This document shows positions 17,987 to 28,849 of a stretch of 64,000 nt of DNA, piece after piece. Position 1 is the stretch's first letter. Each line of letters begins with the position of its first letter. Location of the stretch: the NCBI RefSeq assembly GCF_038002165.1, contig NZ_JBBOBR010000001.1:806001-870000 (forward strand), in the 5' to 3' direction. Under the pieces are notes generated by a model that was not told where the DNA came from, did no database searches, and saw only the letters and a list, made by a program, of their open reading frames with translations. The position numbers and the translations under genes were made by a program. This DNA is from Cytobacillus sp. FSL H8-0458 (GTDB lineage Bacteria > Bacillota > Bacilli > Bacillales > Cytobacillaceae).

Positions 17987-18532
17987 ATGAACCAAAAAAT
18001 TTTGCCGGCATCAACAAATATGAAAGAATTTGAAAAGTTCCTGAGAAGCCCTTATGAAATTGGTGTATTTCTCGATATGCATATTTCACAGCTGAAACAT
18101 ATTTCGCAGATGGCTAAAACACATAACAAAAAAATGATTTATCATGTTGACCTGATTCATGGCTTGAAAAGCGACGACTTTGCCGTTGAATATATTTGCC
18201 AGGAATACAAGCCGTATGGGTTAATATCTACTAAATCCAGCGTCATCCTGAAAGCCAAGCAAAAGGGAGTGATTGCTGTCCAGAGGATTTTCCTAATCGA
18301 TTCGCACGCACTTGAAAAGAGTTATAAATTAATCGAGAAAACCAGGCCGAACTATATAGAAGTTTTGCCGGGAGCCATGCCATGGATGATCAAAGAAGTG
18401 AATGAACGTTTGAATACCCCTATATTTGCCGGAGGACTCATCCGCTCAGAAGAAGAAGTGAAGAATGCGCTTGATGCAGGAGCAGCTGCCATTACAACAT
18501 CAAAAATAGAATTATGGGAAAGGTTTTCATAA
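17987..18532 (+). CDS. glpP: Glycerol-3-phosphate-responsive antiterminator GlpP
   Basis: An RNA-binding antiterminator of 181 residues with a TIM-barrel-like fold. In the presence of glycerol 3-phosphate it prevents termination in the leaders of glpFK and glpD, both found just downstream. Typical segments are IGVFLDMHISQL, YHVDLIHGL, IEVLPGAMPW and FAGGLIRSEEEV. ATG 17987 sits 8 bases after AGGAG; the in-frame GTG at 17978 overlaps the ribosome binding site and is rejected. Confidence 0.92.
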   Translation: MNQKILPASTNMKEFEKFLRSPYEIGVFLDMHISQLKHISQMAKTHNKKMIYHVDLIHGLKSDDFAVEYICQEYKPYGLISTKSSVILKAKQKGVIAVQRIFLIDSHALEKSYKLIEKTRPNYIEVLPGAMPWMIKEVNERLNTPIFAGGLIRSEEEVKNALDAGAAAITTSKIELWERFS

Positions 18533-18549
18533 AAATGTTCTTGAAATGT

Positions 18550-18578
18550 TTGACAACGTTTTCATAGACTTGTATACT
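18550..18578 (+). promoter_or_regulatory. glpFK promoter with overlapping cre site
   Basis: TTGACA and TATACT are spaced by 17 bases. TGACAACGTTTTCA at 18551-18564 matches the CcpA cre consensus with one mismatch and covers the -35, so catabolite repression is predicted. Confidence 0.8.
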
Positions 18579-18612
18579 CGGTTTAACAAGTTAATTTATG
18601 TGTCGGAGATTA

Positions 18613-18668
18613 GGAGATTCACACAGTTTTGCCTTTTTAGGGTTAATCTGTCGTGAATCTCCTTTTTT
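18613..18668 (+). terminator. GlpP-controlled leader terminator of glpFK
   Basis: GGAGATTCAC pairs perfectly with GTGAATCTCC, followed by six T residues, inside the leader between promoter and glpF. This is the target of GlpP antitermination. Confidence 0.88.
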
Positions 18669-18704
18669 GTTTCCGATCAGCAAAAATGGAAAGGGGATTT
18701 TCAG

Positions 18705-21055
<2,351 letters not shown>

Positions 21056-21069
21056 TCAGACGCAAGTTG

Positions 21070-21100
21070 TTTACACAAATTATATCTTTTATGTTATAAT
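21070..21100 (+). promoter_or_regulatory. glpD promoter
   Basis: A TTTACA-like -35 precedes a perfect TATAAT by 19 bases. The spacing is long, so this may be a weak promoter. Confidence 0.6.
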
Positions 21101-21133
21101 AATCTTAAGTTAATAGTTCGGCAGGAGATGCGG

Positions 21134-21190
21134 AGAGACCACAAAATCATTATCGTCTTATCGATAATGTATTTTGTGGTCTCTTTTTTA
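21134..21190 (+). terminator. GlpP-controlled leader terminator of glpD
   Basis: AGAGACCACAAAAT and ATTTTGTGGTCTCT form a perfect outer stem, with CATTATCG/CGATAATG stacked inside, followed by a T-run. It is the second GlpP target. Confidence 0.9.
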
Positions 21191-21248
21191 TTACCTGCTT
21201 AAAAAGGGTAGTTACAACTACCAGCTATTCGACAAGGAGGAGACAGCA

Positions 21249-22913
21249 ATGACATTTTCTAATTTAAATCGTACTGACATGATAAATACACTTACAGCAG
21301 AAGAATTTGATATTCTCATTATTGGCGGCGGCATAACGGGAGCGGGGATTGCTTTGGACGCTGCAACACGGGGAATGAAAACGGCGCTCGTTGAAATGCA
21401 GGATTTTGCAGCCGGAACTTCCAGCCGTTCAACCAAACTGGTTCACGGAGGCTTAAGATATCTTAAGCAATTCGAAGTTAAAATGGTAGCTGAAGTCGGC
21501 AAGGAGCGGGCGATCGTATATGAAAATGGCCCACATGTGACTACACCGGAGTGGATGCTGCTTCCAATGCATAAAGGGGGCACCTTTGGAAAATTCTCAA
21601 CTTCAATCGGCCTGAGAGTTTACGATTTTCTTGCAGGCGTCAGAAAGTCTGAACGCAGAAATATGCTCAATGTCCGGGAAACCTTAACAAAAGAGCCGCT
21701 TATAAAAAAAGATGGACTAAAAGGCGGGGGCTATTATGTGGAATACCGCACCGATGATGCCCGTCTTACAATAGAGGTAATGAAAGCTGCTGCAGAAAAA
21801 GGCGCTCTTCCAGTTAACTATTTGAAGGTCGAGAACCTTTTATATGATGAACAAGGTAAAGTATGCGGAGCTGCTGCTGCAGATCAGCTGACTGGAAAGA
21901 TTCATGAAATCAGAGCGAACAAGGTCATCAACGCTGCTGGTCCCTGGGTTGATTCTATACGTGAGAAAGACGGTTCCAGAAAAGGAAAGACCCTGCGTCT
22001 GACTAAAGGTGTTCATTTGGTAATTGACCAATCAAAGTTCCCTTTAAAACAGGCTGTGTACTTTGATACTCCTGACAAAAGGATGGTATTTGCCATACCT
22101 AGAAACGGAAAAACATATGTGGGGACAACAGATACATTCTATGATTCAGATCCCGTAAATCCAAAAATGACTGCAAGTGACAGAACATACATCATAAACG
22201 CTATTAACTTTATGTTTCCTTCTGTGAAAATAACGGAGAATGACATTGAATCAAGCTGGGCTGGTGTTCGTCCGCTTATTTGGGAAGAAGGAAAAGACCC
22301 TTCCGAAATATCACGTAAAGATGAAATTTGGGAGTCTGATACTGGTTTGCTGACAATTGCCGGCGGGAAATTGACCGGCTACCGGAAAATGGCCGAAACC
22401 ATTGTTGATTTGCTTGCTGAAAAATTCAAACAGGAATCGAATAGGACATTTAGCAGCAGTATTACAAAAACATTGCCCATTTCTGGTGGAAATGTAGGGG
22501 GATCATCCAAGTTCCGGGAATTTATTGGGTTCCAGACTGAAAAAGGTACAAGTATCGGTTTAACAGCTGAACAGTCCAAACACCTTGTTAATTTGTATGG
22601 TTCTAACGTTGGCATCATTTTTAATATGATTGAAGCGGACAGGAGTGAAGCTGAGAAATACGGTCTGCCGATTGTATTGTGGGCAAAGTTGAAATATGCA
22701 ATTGAACATGAAATGGCTGCCACCCCTGTTGACTTTTTTAACCGGAGAACAGGAGCGCTTCTTTTTGATATTGAAACGGTAAGAAATTATCAAAGGCAAG
22801 TAATATCATATATGGCTGATGCATTTAAATGGGATAAGGCTTCTGAAAGAAATTTTGAGAACCAGCTGAACCAGGAACTAAGCTTTGCAATAAAGCCTGC
22901 TGATCAGGAATAA
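21249..22913 (+). CDS. glpD: Aerobic glycerol-3-phosphate dehydrogenase
   Basis: A 554-residue FAD enzyme on the membrane that oxidises glycerol 3-phosphate to dihydroxyacetone phosphate and feeds electrons to quinone. The FAD fingerprint [19 protein letters not shown] lies near residue 25, followed by [19 protein letters not shown]. The C-terminal cap domain is complete. The start at ATG 21249 follows ACAAGGAGGAG; the frame is open further upstream but only through the leader terminator. Confidence 0.96.
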   Translation: MTFSNLNRTDMINTLTAEEFDILIIGGGITGAGIALDAATRGMKTALVEMQDFAAGTSSRSTKLVHGGLRYLKQFEVKMVAEVGKERAIVYENGPHVTTPEWMLLPMHKGGTFGKFSTSIGLRVYDFLAGVRKSERRNMLNVRETLTKEPLIKKDGLKGGGYYVEYRTDDARLTIEVMKAAAEKGALPVNYLKVENLLYDEQGKVCGAAAADQLTGKIHEIRANKVINAAGPWVDSIREKDGSRKGKTLRLTKGVHLVIDQSKFPLKQAVYFDTPDKRMVFAIPRNGKTYVGTTDTFYDSDPVNPKMTASDRTYIINAINFMFPSVKITENDIESSWAGVRPLIWEEGKDPSEISRKDEIWESDTGLLTIAGGKLTGYRKMAETIVDLLAEKFKQESNRTFSSSITKTLPISGGNVGGSSKFREFIGFQTEKGTSIGLTAEQSKHLVNLYGSNVGIIFNMIEADRSEAEKYGLPIVLWAKLKYAIEHEMAATPVDFFNRRTGALLFDIETVRNYQRQVISYMADAFKWDKASERNFENQLNQELSFAIKPADQE

Positions 22914-22940
22914 AACTCTCCGGACGGGGAGTTTTATTTT
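22912..22940 (+). terminator. Terminator after glpD
   Basis: AAAACTCTCC and GGGGAGTTTT form a stem with a four-base loop, followed by ATTTT. Confidence 0.75.
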
Positions 22941-23011
22941 AATAGGTGAATTTAAACAAAAGGGACATTCCACAGGCATACTATATTATAAATAGGTAGC
23001 GGAGGTGGGTT

Positions 23012-23971
23012 ATGTACAATGTTCTCATGTTTGTTGACTCGGGGGTTGATGATTCACTTGCCCTAATGTATGCCCTTCAGCATCCTGAGATTAATTTAGT
23101 TGGTGTAGTCAGCGCTTATGGTAACATAACCAAAGAAGAATCCATTAATAATACTGCCTATTTGCTGAACCTTGCCGGCAGAGAGGACATTCCTATTATA
23201 GCAGGGGCAAGCGGGCCATTATCGGGTGAGACCGCTGTCTTTTATCCTGAAATTCATGGGGAGGAAGGACTGGGGCCCATTCAGCCTCCGGAGAATTTTA
23301 GCAGCAAAATAAAGGTATATGATATTGACAAAATTATTGAAATTGTGAATCAATACAAAAATGATCTTGTGATCGTTGGTGTTGGAAGGCAGACAGATTT
23401 GGCACTGCCGCTCATTCTGTATGGAAAGGATGCATATCAAGATGTAAATGCATTTTATTTAATGGGCGGTGCGTTTCTGGTTCCGGGAAATGTAACGCCA
23501 GAGGCAGAAGCCAACTTTTATGCTGACCCCATCGCAGCGGATTCAGTGCTGGAAAAAGCTAAAAACATTTATATATTTCCTCTGAATGTAACAAATAAAG
23601 CGATTATCCGGCCTGAGACGATTAATTTTATTGTAAGTAATACCCAGTCACCTTTTAAAGATTTAATCAAACCGGCTTATGATTATTATTATGAAGCTTA
23701 CCAAAAGCTTGTTCCGGGAATTCAGGGTGCACCTCTCCATGATGTTCTTGTTCTAAGTGTTCTTACAAATCCCGATCTGGTCAACTATGTTAAACGAAGA
23801 GTGAGAATTGAACAGTTTGGAAAGGCCAAAGGAAAAAGCATAGCTGATTTTAGGCCTAAACCAGAAGAGGAACCGCCGGAAACAATTGATAATATCGCTA
23901 TGGAGCTTGACATGGAACCTTTTATCATTGATTTTATGGAGGTTTTTCTCTCTCAGAAAAATCAGAAATAG
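23012..23971 (+). CDS. Inosine/uridine-preferring nucleoside hydrolase family
   Basis: Predicted to cleave N-glycosidic bonds of nucleosides, 319 residues. The calcium site motif reads FVDSGVDD where most members have DxDPGxDD, so the first aspartate and the proline are replaced while the catalytic-base aspartate is kept. The C-terminal PLHDVLVL segment carries the usual His-Asp pair. Substrate preference is unknown and the altered motif could change it. The ATG follows GCGGAGGTGG; the gene is monocistronic. Confidence 0.82.
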   Translation: MYNVLMFVDSGVDDSLALMYALQHPEINLVGVVSAYGNITKEESINNTAYLLNLAGREDIPIIAGASGPLSGETAVFYPEIHGEEGLGPIQPPENFSSKIKVYDIDKIIEIVNQYKNDLVIVGVGRQTDLALPLILYGKDAYQDVNAFYLMGGAFLVPGNVTPEAEANFYADPIAADSVLEKAKNIYIFPLNVTNKAIIRPETINFIVSNTQSPFKDLIKPAYDYYYEAYQKLVPGIQGAPLHDVLVLSVLTNPDLVNYVKRRVRIEQFGKAKGKSIADFRPKPEEEPPETIDNIAMELDMEPFIIDFMEVFLSQKNQK

Positions 23972-24001
23972 CTTTTGACACATTGTGTTAAAAGCTTTTT
24001 T
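23970..24001 (+). terminator. Terminator after the nucleoside hydrolase gene
   Basis: AGCTTTTGACAC pairs with GTGTTAAAAGCT, followed by TTTTTTAT. Confidence 0.8.
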
Positions 24002-24151
24002 ATTTGTGTTGAAGGGGAATGGGAAGTTCACATAGAATGTATTAACATGGAAAACATTTGCAGTGAGTGGAAGATTATTTCGAAATAATTAAAATGGCAA
24101 TAAATCCATTTCTTCGGCAACATTAATCAAAATCAAATGGAGGCTCTCAAA

Positions 24152-24640
24152 TTGCTGAAAAATAAAAAATTAAACATGACTCTTTCAATTCTCGGAATGG
24201 TCATAGCCATTGCCCTGGCGTACAGTGTGCTTGTCTTTTTAAATAAGGATGAATCTAAGATGCAAAAGACCTCGGCAAATGCGGAGGCACCCGCACAGGG
24301 ATTAATGTACGAAGATTTAGGGGACTTTATTGCCTCCAATCATACTTTTTATAATGAAACACTTGGATGGGGAAGAGACCGTAAAGTCAGCTGGCCTAAG
24401 CAAAAAGAGCAGGCTGATTTAATCGTCAACTCCCTTAAAAAAATATCAGCGGAGAATAAAGACCTTCAGACAGACCTGGGCACAATTAAAAGTCTGGCAG
24501 AAACTGTGCAGTCAGGCACCAAGGAAAAAGACGTATTAATCAAACTGCACCGGTATTTTCATGATCTGGATATAGGTTTTAATGACTATAAAGATACAAC
24601 CGATTATTTTGATGTAACCGAGTATAAAGGAGAAAGCTAA
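24152..24640 (+). CDS. Membrane-anchored protein of unknown function
   Basis: I do not recognise this roughly 162-residue protein. One hydrophobic helix near the N-terminus (MTLSILGMVIAIALAYSVLVFL) suggests a membrane anchor or uncleaved signal. The outer part contains a helical, lysine-rich region likely to form a coiled coil and an acidic C-terminus. The TTG at 24152 lies 8 bases after TGGAGG; the ATG at 24137 overlaps that site and is unlikely. It is monocistronic. Confidence 0.65.
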   Translation: MLKNKKLNMTLSILGMVIAIALAYSVLVFLNKDESKMQKTSANAEAPAQGLMYEDLGDFIASNHTFYNETLGWGRDRKVSWPKQKEQADLIVNSLKKISAENKDLQTDLGTIKSLAETVQSGTKEKDVLIKLHRYFHDLDIGFNDYKDTTDYFDVTEYKGES

Positions 24641-24663
24641 TCTAAGGGTGACAAGATTTTTTC

Positions 24664-24692
24664 TTGACAGATAACCGCATATAAGATAATAT
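24664..24692 (+). promoter_or_regulatory. Promoter of a short unassigned transcript
   Basis: TTGACA and TAATAT with a 17-base spacer. The predicted transcript would start near 24699 and meets a terminator-like hairpin after about 90 bases, with no gene in between. Confidence 0.55.
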
Positions 24693-24724
24693 AGTGATTG
24701 AAGTATTTGAGGTATATTGTTGAA

Positions 24725-24787
24725 GTCGTTAATTCACATGGAATGTTCGGCAGCCGAACCTTCTTGCTAGTGAAACTGCGGCTTTTT
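24725..24787 (+). terminator. Terminator-like hairpin of the short transcript
   Basis: GTCG...TTCAC pairs with GTGAA...GCGGC as an outer stem, enclosing a perfect GTTCGGC-A-GCCGAAC hairpin, and runs into TTTTTATTAT. The mid part of the outer stem is mispaired, so strength is uncertain. Confidence 0.5.
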
Positions 24788-24837
24788 ATTATGTTTTATG
24801 CTCTTTAGGATTTTGAAAGAGTAAGTATGTGTTTGTA

Positions 24838-24888
24838 ATTAAGAATAATTTGTGTGGACAGCTTTATGCTGAATGTTCTTCTTAATCA
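24838..24888 (+). repeat. Imperfect hairpin with ATTAAGAA/TTCTTAAT arms
   Basis: An 8-bp arm pair encloses a CAGC/GCTG core. It lies in a gene-free stretch of about 560 bases (24641-25200) and has no assigned role. Confidence 0.4.
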
Positions 24889-24955
24889 TCTTCTGTAAAC
24901 CAGACACTTCTCCGTATTTTTACTTCAGTAAGTTTCTTACCATTTAATATTAAAA

Positions 24956-25120
24956 TCTCAGAGAGCATCTAAGTCGGAAAGGATTCCGACCAACCTGATT
25001 CCCACTGGCGCGGTCTCGGAGCCGCAAGGATGGAAGAGAGGAAGGGCTTTCATTGTTTTAGGTAATAATTAATTAACTCAAATATATCACTTATAAGGAC
25101 AGTATTTGCTGTCCTTTTTT
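24956..25120 (+). ncRNA. Structured GC-rich RNA candidate of unknown class
   Basis: In an AT-rich gap, about 100 bases are markedly GC-rich and structured: GTCGGAA-AGGA-TTCCGAC (24973-24990), a GCGG/CCGC hairpin (25010-25025) and conserved-looking single-stranded purine runs such as GGAAGAGAGGAAGGG. It ends in a perfect terminator, AAGGACAG/CTGTCCTT with a T-run (25095-25120). No reading frame spans it. It does not match any riboswitch class I know, and the separate ZTP element follows from its own promoter. It may be a standalone small RNA or an attenuator. Confidence 0.5.
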
Positions 25121-25130
25121 ATTTACTTTG

Positions 25131-25189
25131 CAAAAACACGAACATTTGAATAAATTTCAGTTTGAACATTTGTGTTTTTGTGGTATTAT
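25131..25189 (+). promoter_or_regulatory. folD promoter with PurR-box-like repeats
   Basis: TTTGAA (25161-25166) and TATTAT (25184-25189) are spaced by 17. Two CGAACATTT/TGAACATTT repeats, 24 bases apart, cover the -35 region and resemble the core of the Bacillus PurR box. PurR repression is inferred, not shown. Confidence 0.6.
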
Positions 25190-25214
25190 CTACTTAATAG
25201 AATAGCTTTTCAAA

Positions 25215-25317
25215 ATCGCAGTGACTGACGACAATGCGGAATCAACCGCTGGGGAGCTGCGTCTATGTATAGCCGGTCGTCTGGGCAGAGATAAGGGATA
25301 CCCTTGTCTCTTTTTTT
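25215..25317 (+). promoter_or_regulatory. ZTP riboswitch (pfl motif) with terminator
   Basis: The aptamer shows GCAGTGACTGACG, GCGGAATCAACCGCTGGGGAGC and the closing GCCGGTCGTCTGGGCA, which are the conserved parts of the pfl motif. The final bases overlap the terminator AGAGATAAGGG/CCCTTGTCTCT with seven T residues (25287-25317), so ligand binding should compete with termination. It senses ZTP or ZMP, which build up when 10-formyl-tetrahydrofolate is short. Its place before folD is the textbook context. Confidence 0.92.
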
Positions 25318-25377
25318 CATAACAAAATGGAAAAGCCCGCAAGCCGAATAGGTGCTTTTCCTATAGGAGGAATATGC

Positions 25378-26259
25378 ATGGCGGAAAAAAAAATTACTCT
25401 TGATGGAAATGTTGTGGCAAAACATGTGAAAGACCAATTAAAGAATCGAATTGAAGAATTAAAGGGAAAAGGTGTTGAGCCATGTTTAGCCACAATTTTA
25501 GTGGGGGATGATCCTTCGTCTGAAACGTATGTAAGGATGAAGGGGAATGCATGTGAAAAGCTAGGTATTTTATCAAAACGTATTCATATGTCAAAGGATA
25601 CAACAACACAAGAACTACTGGAGAAAATTGCAGAACTGAACGAGGATCCTTCAGTACATGGAATCCTTCTCCAGCATCCTGTACCCGGACATATCGATGA
25701 ACGTAAAGCTTTTGAAGCCATTGCAATTGAAAAAGACGTAGATGGTGTTACAAGCCTTGGATATGGTCAAACTGCTTTCGGCTTTGGTGAATATCCGTCC
25801 TGTACACCTGCAGCTATTTTGGAGATTATGGATTATTATAAATTGAATGCTGAAGGTATGCATGCTGTTGTCATCGGCAGAAGCCCAATCCTTGGCAAGC
25901 CGGTTTCTGCCCTTTTACTCAATCGAAATGCAACGGTCACAACCTGCCATTCATATACCAAAGATCTGCCCCGGATTGTAAAGCAGGCTGATATTGTAGT
26001 TGCAGCTGTGGGAAAACCTAACTTTGTTAAGGGTGAATGGATTAAAGAAGGGGCCATTGTTCTTGATGCCGGATATAATGAAGGAAATATTGGAGATGCA
26101 GAGTATGACAGCTGTTTCGAAAAAGCATTTGCTATTACACCTGTACCTGGTGGAGTAGGACCTGTAACGATTTCCATGCTTTTGAAACATACAGTTCAGG
26201 CTGCGGAAAAGACGCTAACTAACAAGAAAATCGTAAATAGTCAATTTATCCCTAATTAA
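25378..26259 (+). CDS. folD: Methylene-THF dehydrogenase/cyclohydrolase FolD
   Basis: Bifunctional enzyme of 293 residues interconverting 5,10-methylene- and 10-formyl-tetrahydrofolate. The family motifs are the EDPSVHGILLQHPVP segment, KDVDGVT and the NADP-binding VIGRSPILGKPVS. The start ATG 25378 follows TAGGAGGA; an upstream in-frame ATG at 25327 has no site. In Bacillus subtilis folD lies between nusB and xseA. Here it is isolated, so this is either a relocated copy or a second folD. Confidence 0.94.
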   Translation: MAEKKITLDGNVVAKHVKDQLKNRIEELKGKGVEPCLATILVGDDPSSETYVRMKGNACEKLGILSKRIHMSKDTTTQELLEKIAELNEDPSVHGILLQHPVPGHIDERKAFEAIAIEKDVDGVTSLGYGQTAFGFGEYPSCTPAAILEIMDYYKLNAEGMHAVVIGRSPILGKPVSALLLNRNATVTTCHSYTKDLPRIVKQADIVVAAVGKPNFVKGEWIKEGAIVLDAGYNEGNIGDAEYDSCFEKAFAITPVPGGVGPVTISMLLKHTVQAAEKTLTNKKIVNSQFIPN

Positions 26260-26278
26260 AAATTGATCTTCAAAAGGA

Positions 26279-26307
26279 TTGACTTATAGATGGGTGTCGT
26301 TTATTAT
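26279..26307 (+). promoter_or_regulatory. Promoter upstream of the csp leader
   Basis: TTGACT and TATTAT spaced by 17 bases. The transcript would run about 100 bases to a strong terminator before reaching the csp gene. Confidence 0.6.
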
Positions 26308-26351
26308 TAGGTTAACGCTGTAAAGTTCGTAATATACTTTTTGGATAAGTA

Positions 26352-26414
26352 GTCGTAGCTGCAAAGAAATGTAGGCGATCGTTCATCCTCATTTCTGGCA
26401 GCTGCGGCTTTTTT
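26352..26414 (+). terminator. Terminator in the csp leader
   Basis: GTCGTAGCTGC-AAAGAAATG pairs with CATTTCTGG-CAGCTGCGGC, then TTTTTT. It lies 58 bases before the csp start. It could end folD read-through, a small RNA, or act as an attenuator for csp. Confidence 0.8.
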
Positions 26415-26472
26415 ATGTTTAAGTTTATATGGTACATTATAGTGAAAAACAACTTATTGGGAGGCAACACAA

Positions 26473-26673
26473 ATGAACACAGGTAAAGTTAAATGGTTTA
26501 ATGCAGAAAAAGGTTTCGGATTCATCGAATCTTCAGAAGGTCAAGATGTATTCGTACACTTCTCCGCTATCCAAACTGAAGGTTTCAAAACTTTAGAAGA
26601 AGGTCAAGACGTAACTTTCGAAATCGTTGAAGGTAACCGTGGACCTCAAGCTGCTAACGTAACAAAAGCATAA
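26473..26673 (+). CDS. Cold shock protein, CspA family (first copy)
   Basis: A 66-residue single OB-fold RNA chaperone that melts mRNA structure in the cold and during growth. RNP1 is KGFGFIE and RNP2 is VFVHFSAI. Codon choice is strongly biased as in highly expressed genes. The ATG follows TTGGGAGG. A second csp of the same length lies 1.9 kb downstream with a DEAD-box helicase between them, which suggests a cold-adaptation cluster. The exact Bacillus subtilis counterpart (CspB, CspC or CspD) is not clear. Confidence 0.95.
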   Translation: MNTGKVKWFNAEKGFGFIESSEGQDVFVHFSAIQTEGFKTLEEGQDVTFEIVEGNRGPQAANVTKA

Positions 26674-26686
26674 TTTTGCTTAAATG

Positions 26687-26720
26687 AGGTGATGCATGTC
26701 TAATCATGCATCACCTTTTT
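26687..26720 (+). terminator. Terminator after the first csp gene
   Basis: AGGTGATGCATG and CATGCATCACCT form a perfect 12-bp stem followed by TTTTTAT. Confidence 0.9.
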
Positions 26721-26969
26721 ATGTTTGCTTATCCACTTTGTAGCCTTCAGCATTCCTCAAAACAGATCTTCTGCAATACCTGCTTTTAGGATATGTATTT
26801 TTCATTTCACCCAATTAAAATTCTTCACTTACAAAAAGTTTAAAATTAGTGCAAACGGAAATGTAAAAAAGAGATGCAAACTGGAAAGCCTAGTAAAGTG
26901 TCATTGTCTTTATACAAAACAGTCTTTCAGTACCTAATAACATATATAATTCAAGGAGGAACAAATATT

Positions 26970-28424
26970 TTGACAACTTTTTCAGATTTTGGCTTAAGTA
27001 ATGAAATAGTAAAAGCTCTTTCCAATATGGGCTTCGAGGAACCAACACCAATTCAGGCACAGGCTATTCCAATCGGAATGCAGGGGAAGGACATGATTGG
27101 CCAGGCGCAGACTGGAACTGGAAAAACCACCGCTTTCGGTGTACCGCTTTTAGAGCAGATTGATTTAAACGAAGGAATTCAAGGACTTGTCCTTGCTCCA
27201 ACAAGGGAGCTTGCCGTACAGGTAGCTGAAGAATTAAACCGTATAGGACAGGTAAAAGGTGTGCGGACACTTCCTGTTTACGGCGGTCAGGATATTAGCC
27301 GCCAAATTCGTGCACTTAAAAAACACCCGCATATCATTGCAGCTACACCAGGCAGATTAATTGATCATATTGAAAGAAAAACAATCCGCTTAAGCAATAT
27401 CAAAATGGTCGTTTTAGATGAAGCGGATGAAATGCTCAATATGGGATTCATTGAGGATATCGAAAGAATATTAAGTGAAATTAAAGGGGAGCGCCAAACC
27501 CTGCTTTTCTCGGCAACAATGCCAAGAAGAATTCAGTCCCTTGCTGAAAAATTCATGCAGGAGCCTGAAATGGTTAAAGTGAAAGCGAAAGAAATGACAG
27601 TTAAAAATATTGAACAGTATTATATGGAAACGCATGAAAAACAAAAATTTGATGTGCTTTGCAATTTGCTGGATATTCAATCACCTGAGCTGGCGATTGT
27701 ATTTGGCCGGACAAAAAAGCGTGTAGATGAAGTGGTGGAAGGACTCATTAAGAGAGGATACTCAGCTGAAGGAATTCATGGCGATATTCCACAGGCGAAA
27801 AGAGATCAGGTAATCCGCCGATTTAAAGAGCAGACAATCGATATTATGGTAGCAACTGATGTTGCTGCCCGAGGCCTTGATATTTCAGGCGTCTCCCATG
27901 TTTATAACTTCGATATCCCGCAGGATCCTGAAAGCTATGTTCACAGAATTGGACGTACTGGCCGTGCAGGAAACAAAGGGCTTGCGATCACGTTCGTTTC
28001 ACCAAGAGAAATCGACCACCTGAAAATAATTGAAAATGTTACAAAGAGCAAAATGGCGAAAAAGCCTGTACCTTCATTTAAGGATGTAGTAGCTGGCAAT
28101 CAGGAGTCGACTATTAATAAGCTCATGGAAGTTATTGAAAAAGAGGAACATGCAGACTTCAAGAGAGTAGCCGAAAACCTTCTTGAAGAGACAGATTCTG
28201 TAACCTTGCTTGCTGCAGCAATGAAATTACTGACTAAAGGTCCTGATGTAACACCGGTTAAATTAACTGCGGTTGAACCTATCCGTGTCAGAAAACCTAA
28301 AGGTGATCGCGGAGGAAGAAGATTCAGCGACAGATCCAGAGGCGGCGGACGCGATAGAAGAGATTTTAAAGGCGGCCGGGACAGACGGAGCAGTAAGCCA
28401 CGCAGCAATAGCAATAAGGGATAA
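26970..28424 (+). CDS. cshA: DEAD-box ATP-dependent RNA helicase (CshA-like)
   Basis: A 484-residue helicase for mRNA decay, ribosome assembly and cold growth. Visible motifs are the Q motif region ([13 protein letters not shown]), motif [10 protein letters not shown], Ia [24 protein letters not shown], and [12 protein letters not shown]. The C-terminal tail is rich in RGG-like and basic residues for RNA binding, as in CshA. The start is TTG 26970, 9 bases after AAGGAGGA; upstream in-frame ATG codons lack a site. Confidence 0.92.
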   Translation: MTTFSDFGLSNEIVKALSNMGFEEPTPIQAQAIPIGMQGKDMIGQAQTGTGKTTAFGVPLLEQIDLNEGIQGLVLAPTRELAVQVAEELNRIGQVKGVRTLPVYGGQDISRQIRALKKHPHIIAATPGRLIDHIERKTIRLSNIKMVVLDEADEMLNMGFIEDIERILSEIKGERQTLLFSATMPRRIQSLAEKFMQEPEMVKVKAKEMTVKNIEQYYMETHEKQKFDVLCNLLDIQSPELAIVFGRTKKRVDEVVEGLIKRGYSAEGIHGDIPQAKRDQVIRRFKEQTIDIMVATDVAARGLDISGVSHVYNFDIPQDPESYVHRIGRTGRAGNKGLAITFVSPREIDHLKIIENVTKSKMAKKPVPSFKDVVAGNQESTINKLMEVIEKEEHADFKRVAENLLEETDSVTLLAAAMKLLTKGPDVTPVKLTAVEPIRVRKPKGDRGGRRFSDRSRGGGRDRRDFKGGRDRRSSKPRSNSNKG

Positions 28425-28563
28425 TGCGGCCTGAATAGCGAAAAAAAGATTTTTTTCACTGCTTTTTGAATATTTTATTATAAAAATTGAAGTTTTTACC
28501 CATATTAGTAAATGCAGGGTAATTAATCACTCTGTGAGTTATTGATATTAGGAGGAAATTTAC

Positions 28564-28764
28564 ATGGCAACAGGCAAAGTAAAATGGTTTAACTCAGAAA
28601 AAGGTTTTGGTTTTATCGAAGTTGAAGGCGGAGAAGATGTATTTGTTCATTACTCTGCAATCCAGACAGAAGGTTTCAAAACCCTTGATGAAGGCCAGGA
28701 AGTTAACTTTGACATAGAGCAGGGCCAGCGTGGACCGCAAGCTGTAAATGTAACAAAGTTATAA
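28564..28764 (+). CDS. Cold shock protein, CspA family (second copy)
   Basis: A 66-residue OB-fold protein close to the first csp, with RNP1 KGFGFIE and RNP2 VFVHYSAI. It is preceded by TAGGAGGA and followed by its own terminator. The 5' region of about 130 bases is AT-rich and shows no clear leader terminator, unlike the first copy. Confidence 0.95.
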   Translation: MATGKVKWFNSEKGFGFIEVEGGEDVFVHYSAIQTEGFKTLDEGQEVNFDIEQGQRGPQAVNVTKL

Positions 28765-28773
28765 TGACTGATA

Positions 28774-28802
28774 AGAGAGTCCCTTAATGGGGGCTCTCTT
28801 TT
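28774..28802 (+). terminator. Terminator after the second csp gene
   Basis: AGAGAGTCCC pairs with GGGGCTCTCT (an extra G bulges), followed by TTTT. Confidence 0.8.
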
Positions 28803-28849
28803 AATTTTGGGGGTAAATAAGATACTACAGTAAGGAGAAAGGACTGATA

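Noticed and set aside
21174-21248. Upstream extension of glpD
   Set aside because: It runs through the leader terminator; the real start has a strong AAGGAGGAG site at 21249.
26725-26937. 70-codon frame between the first csp and the helicase
   Set aside because: Starts at the csp terminator, has no ribosome binding site, and its composition looks random.
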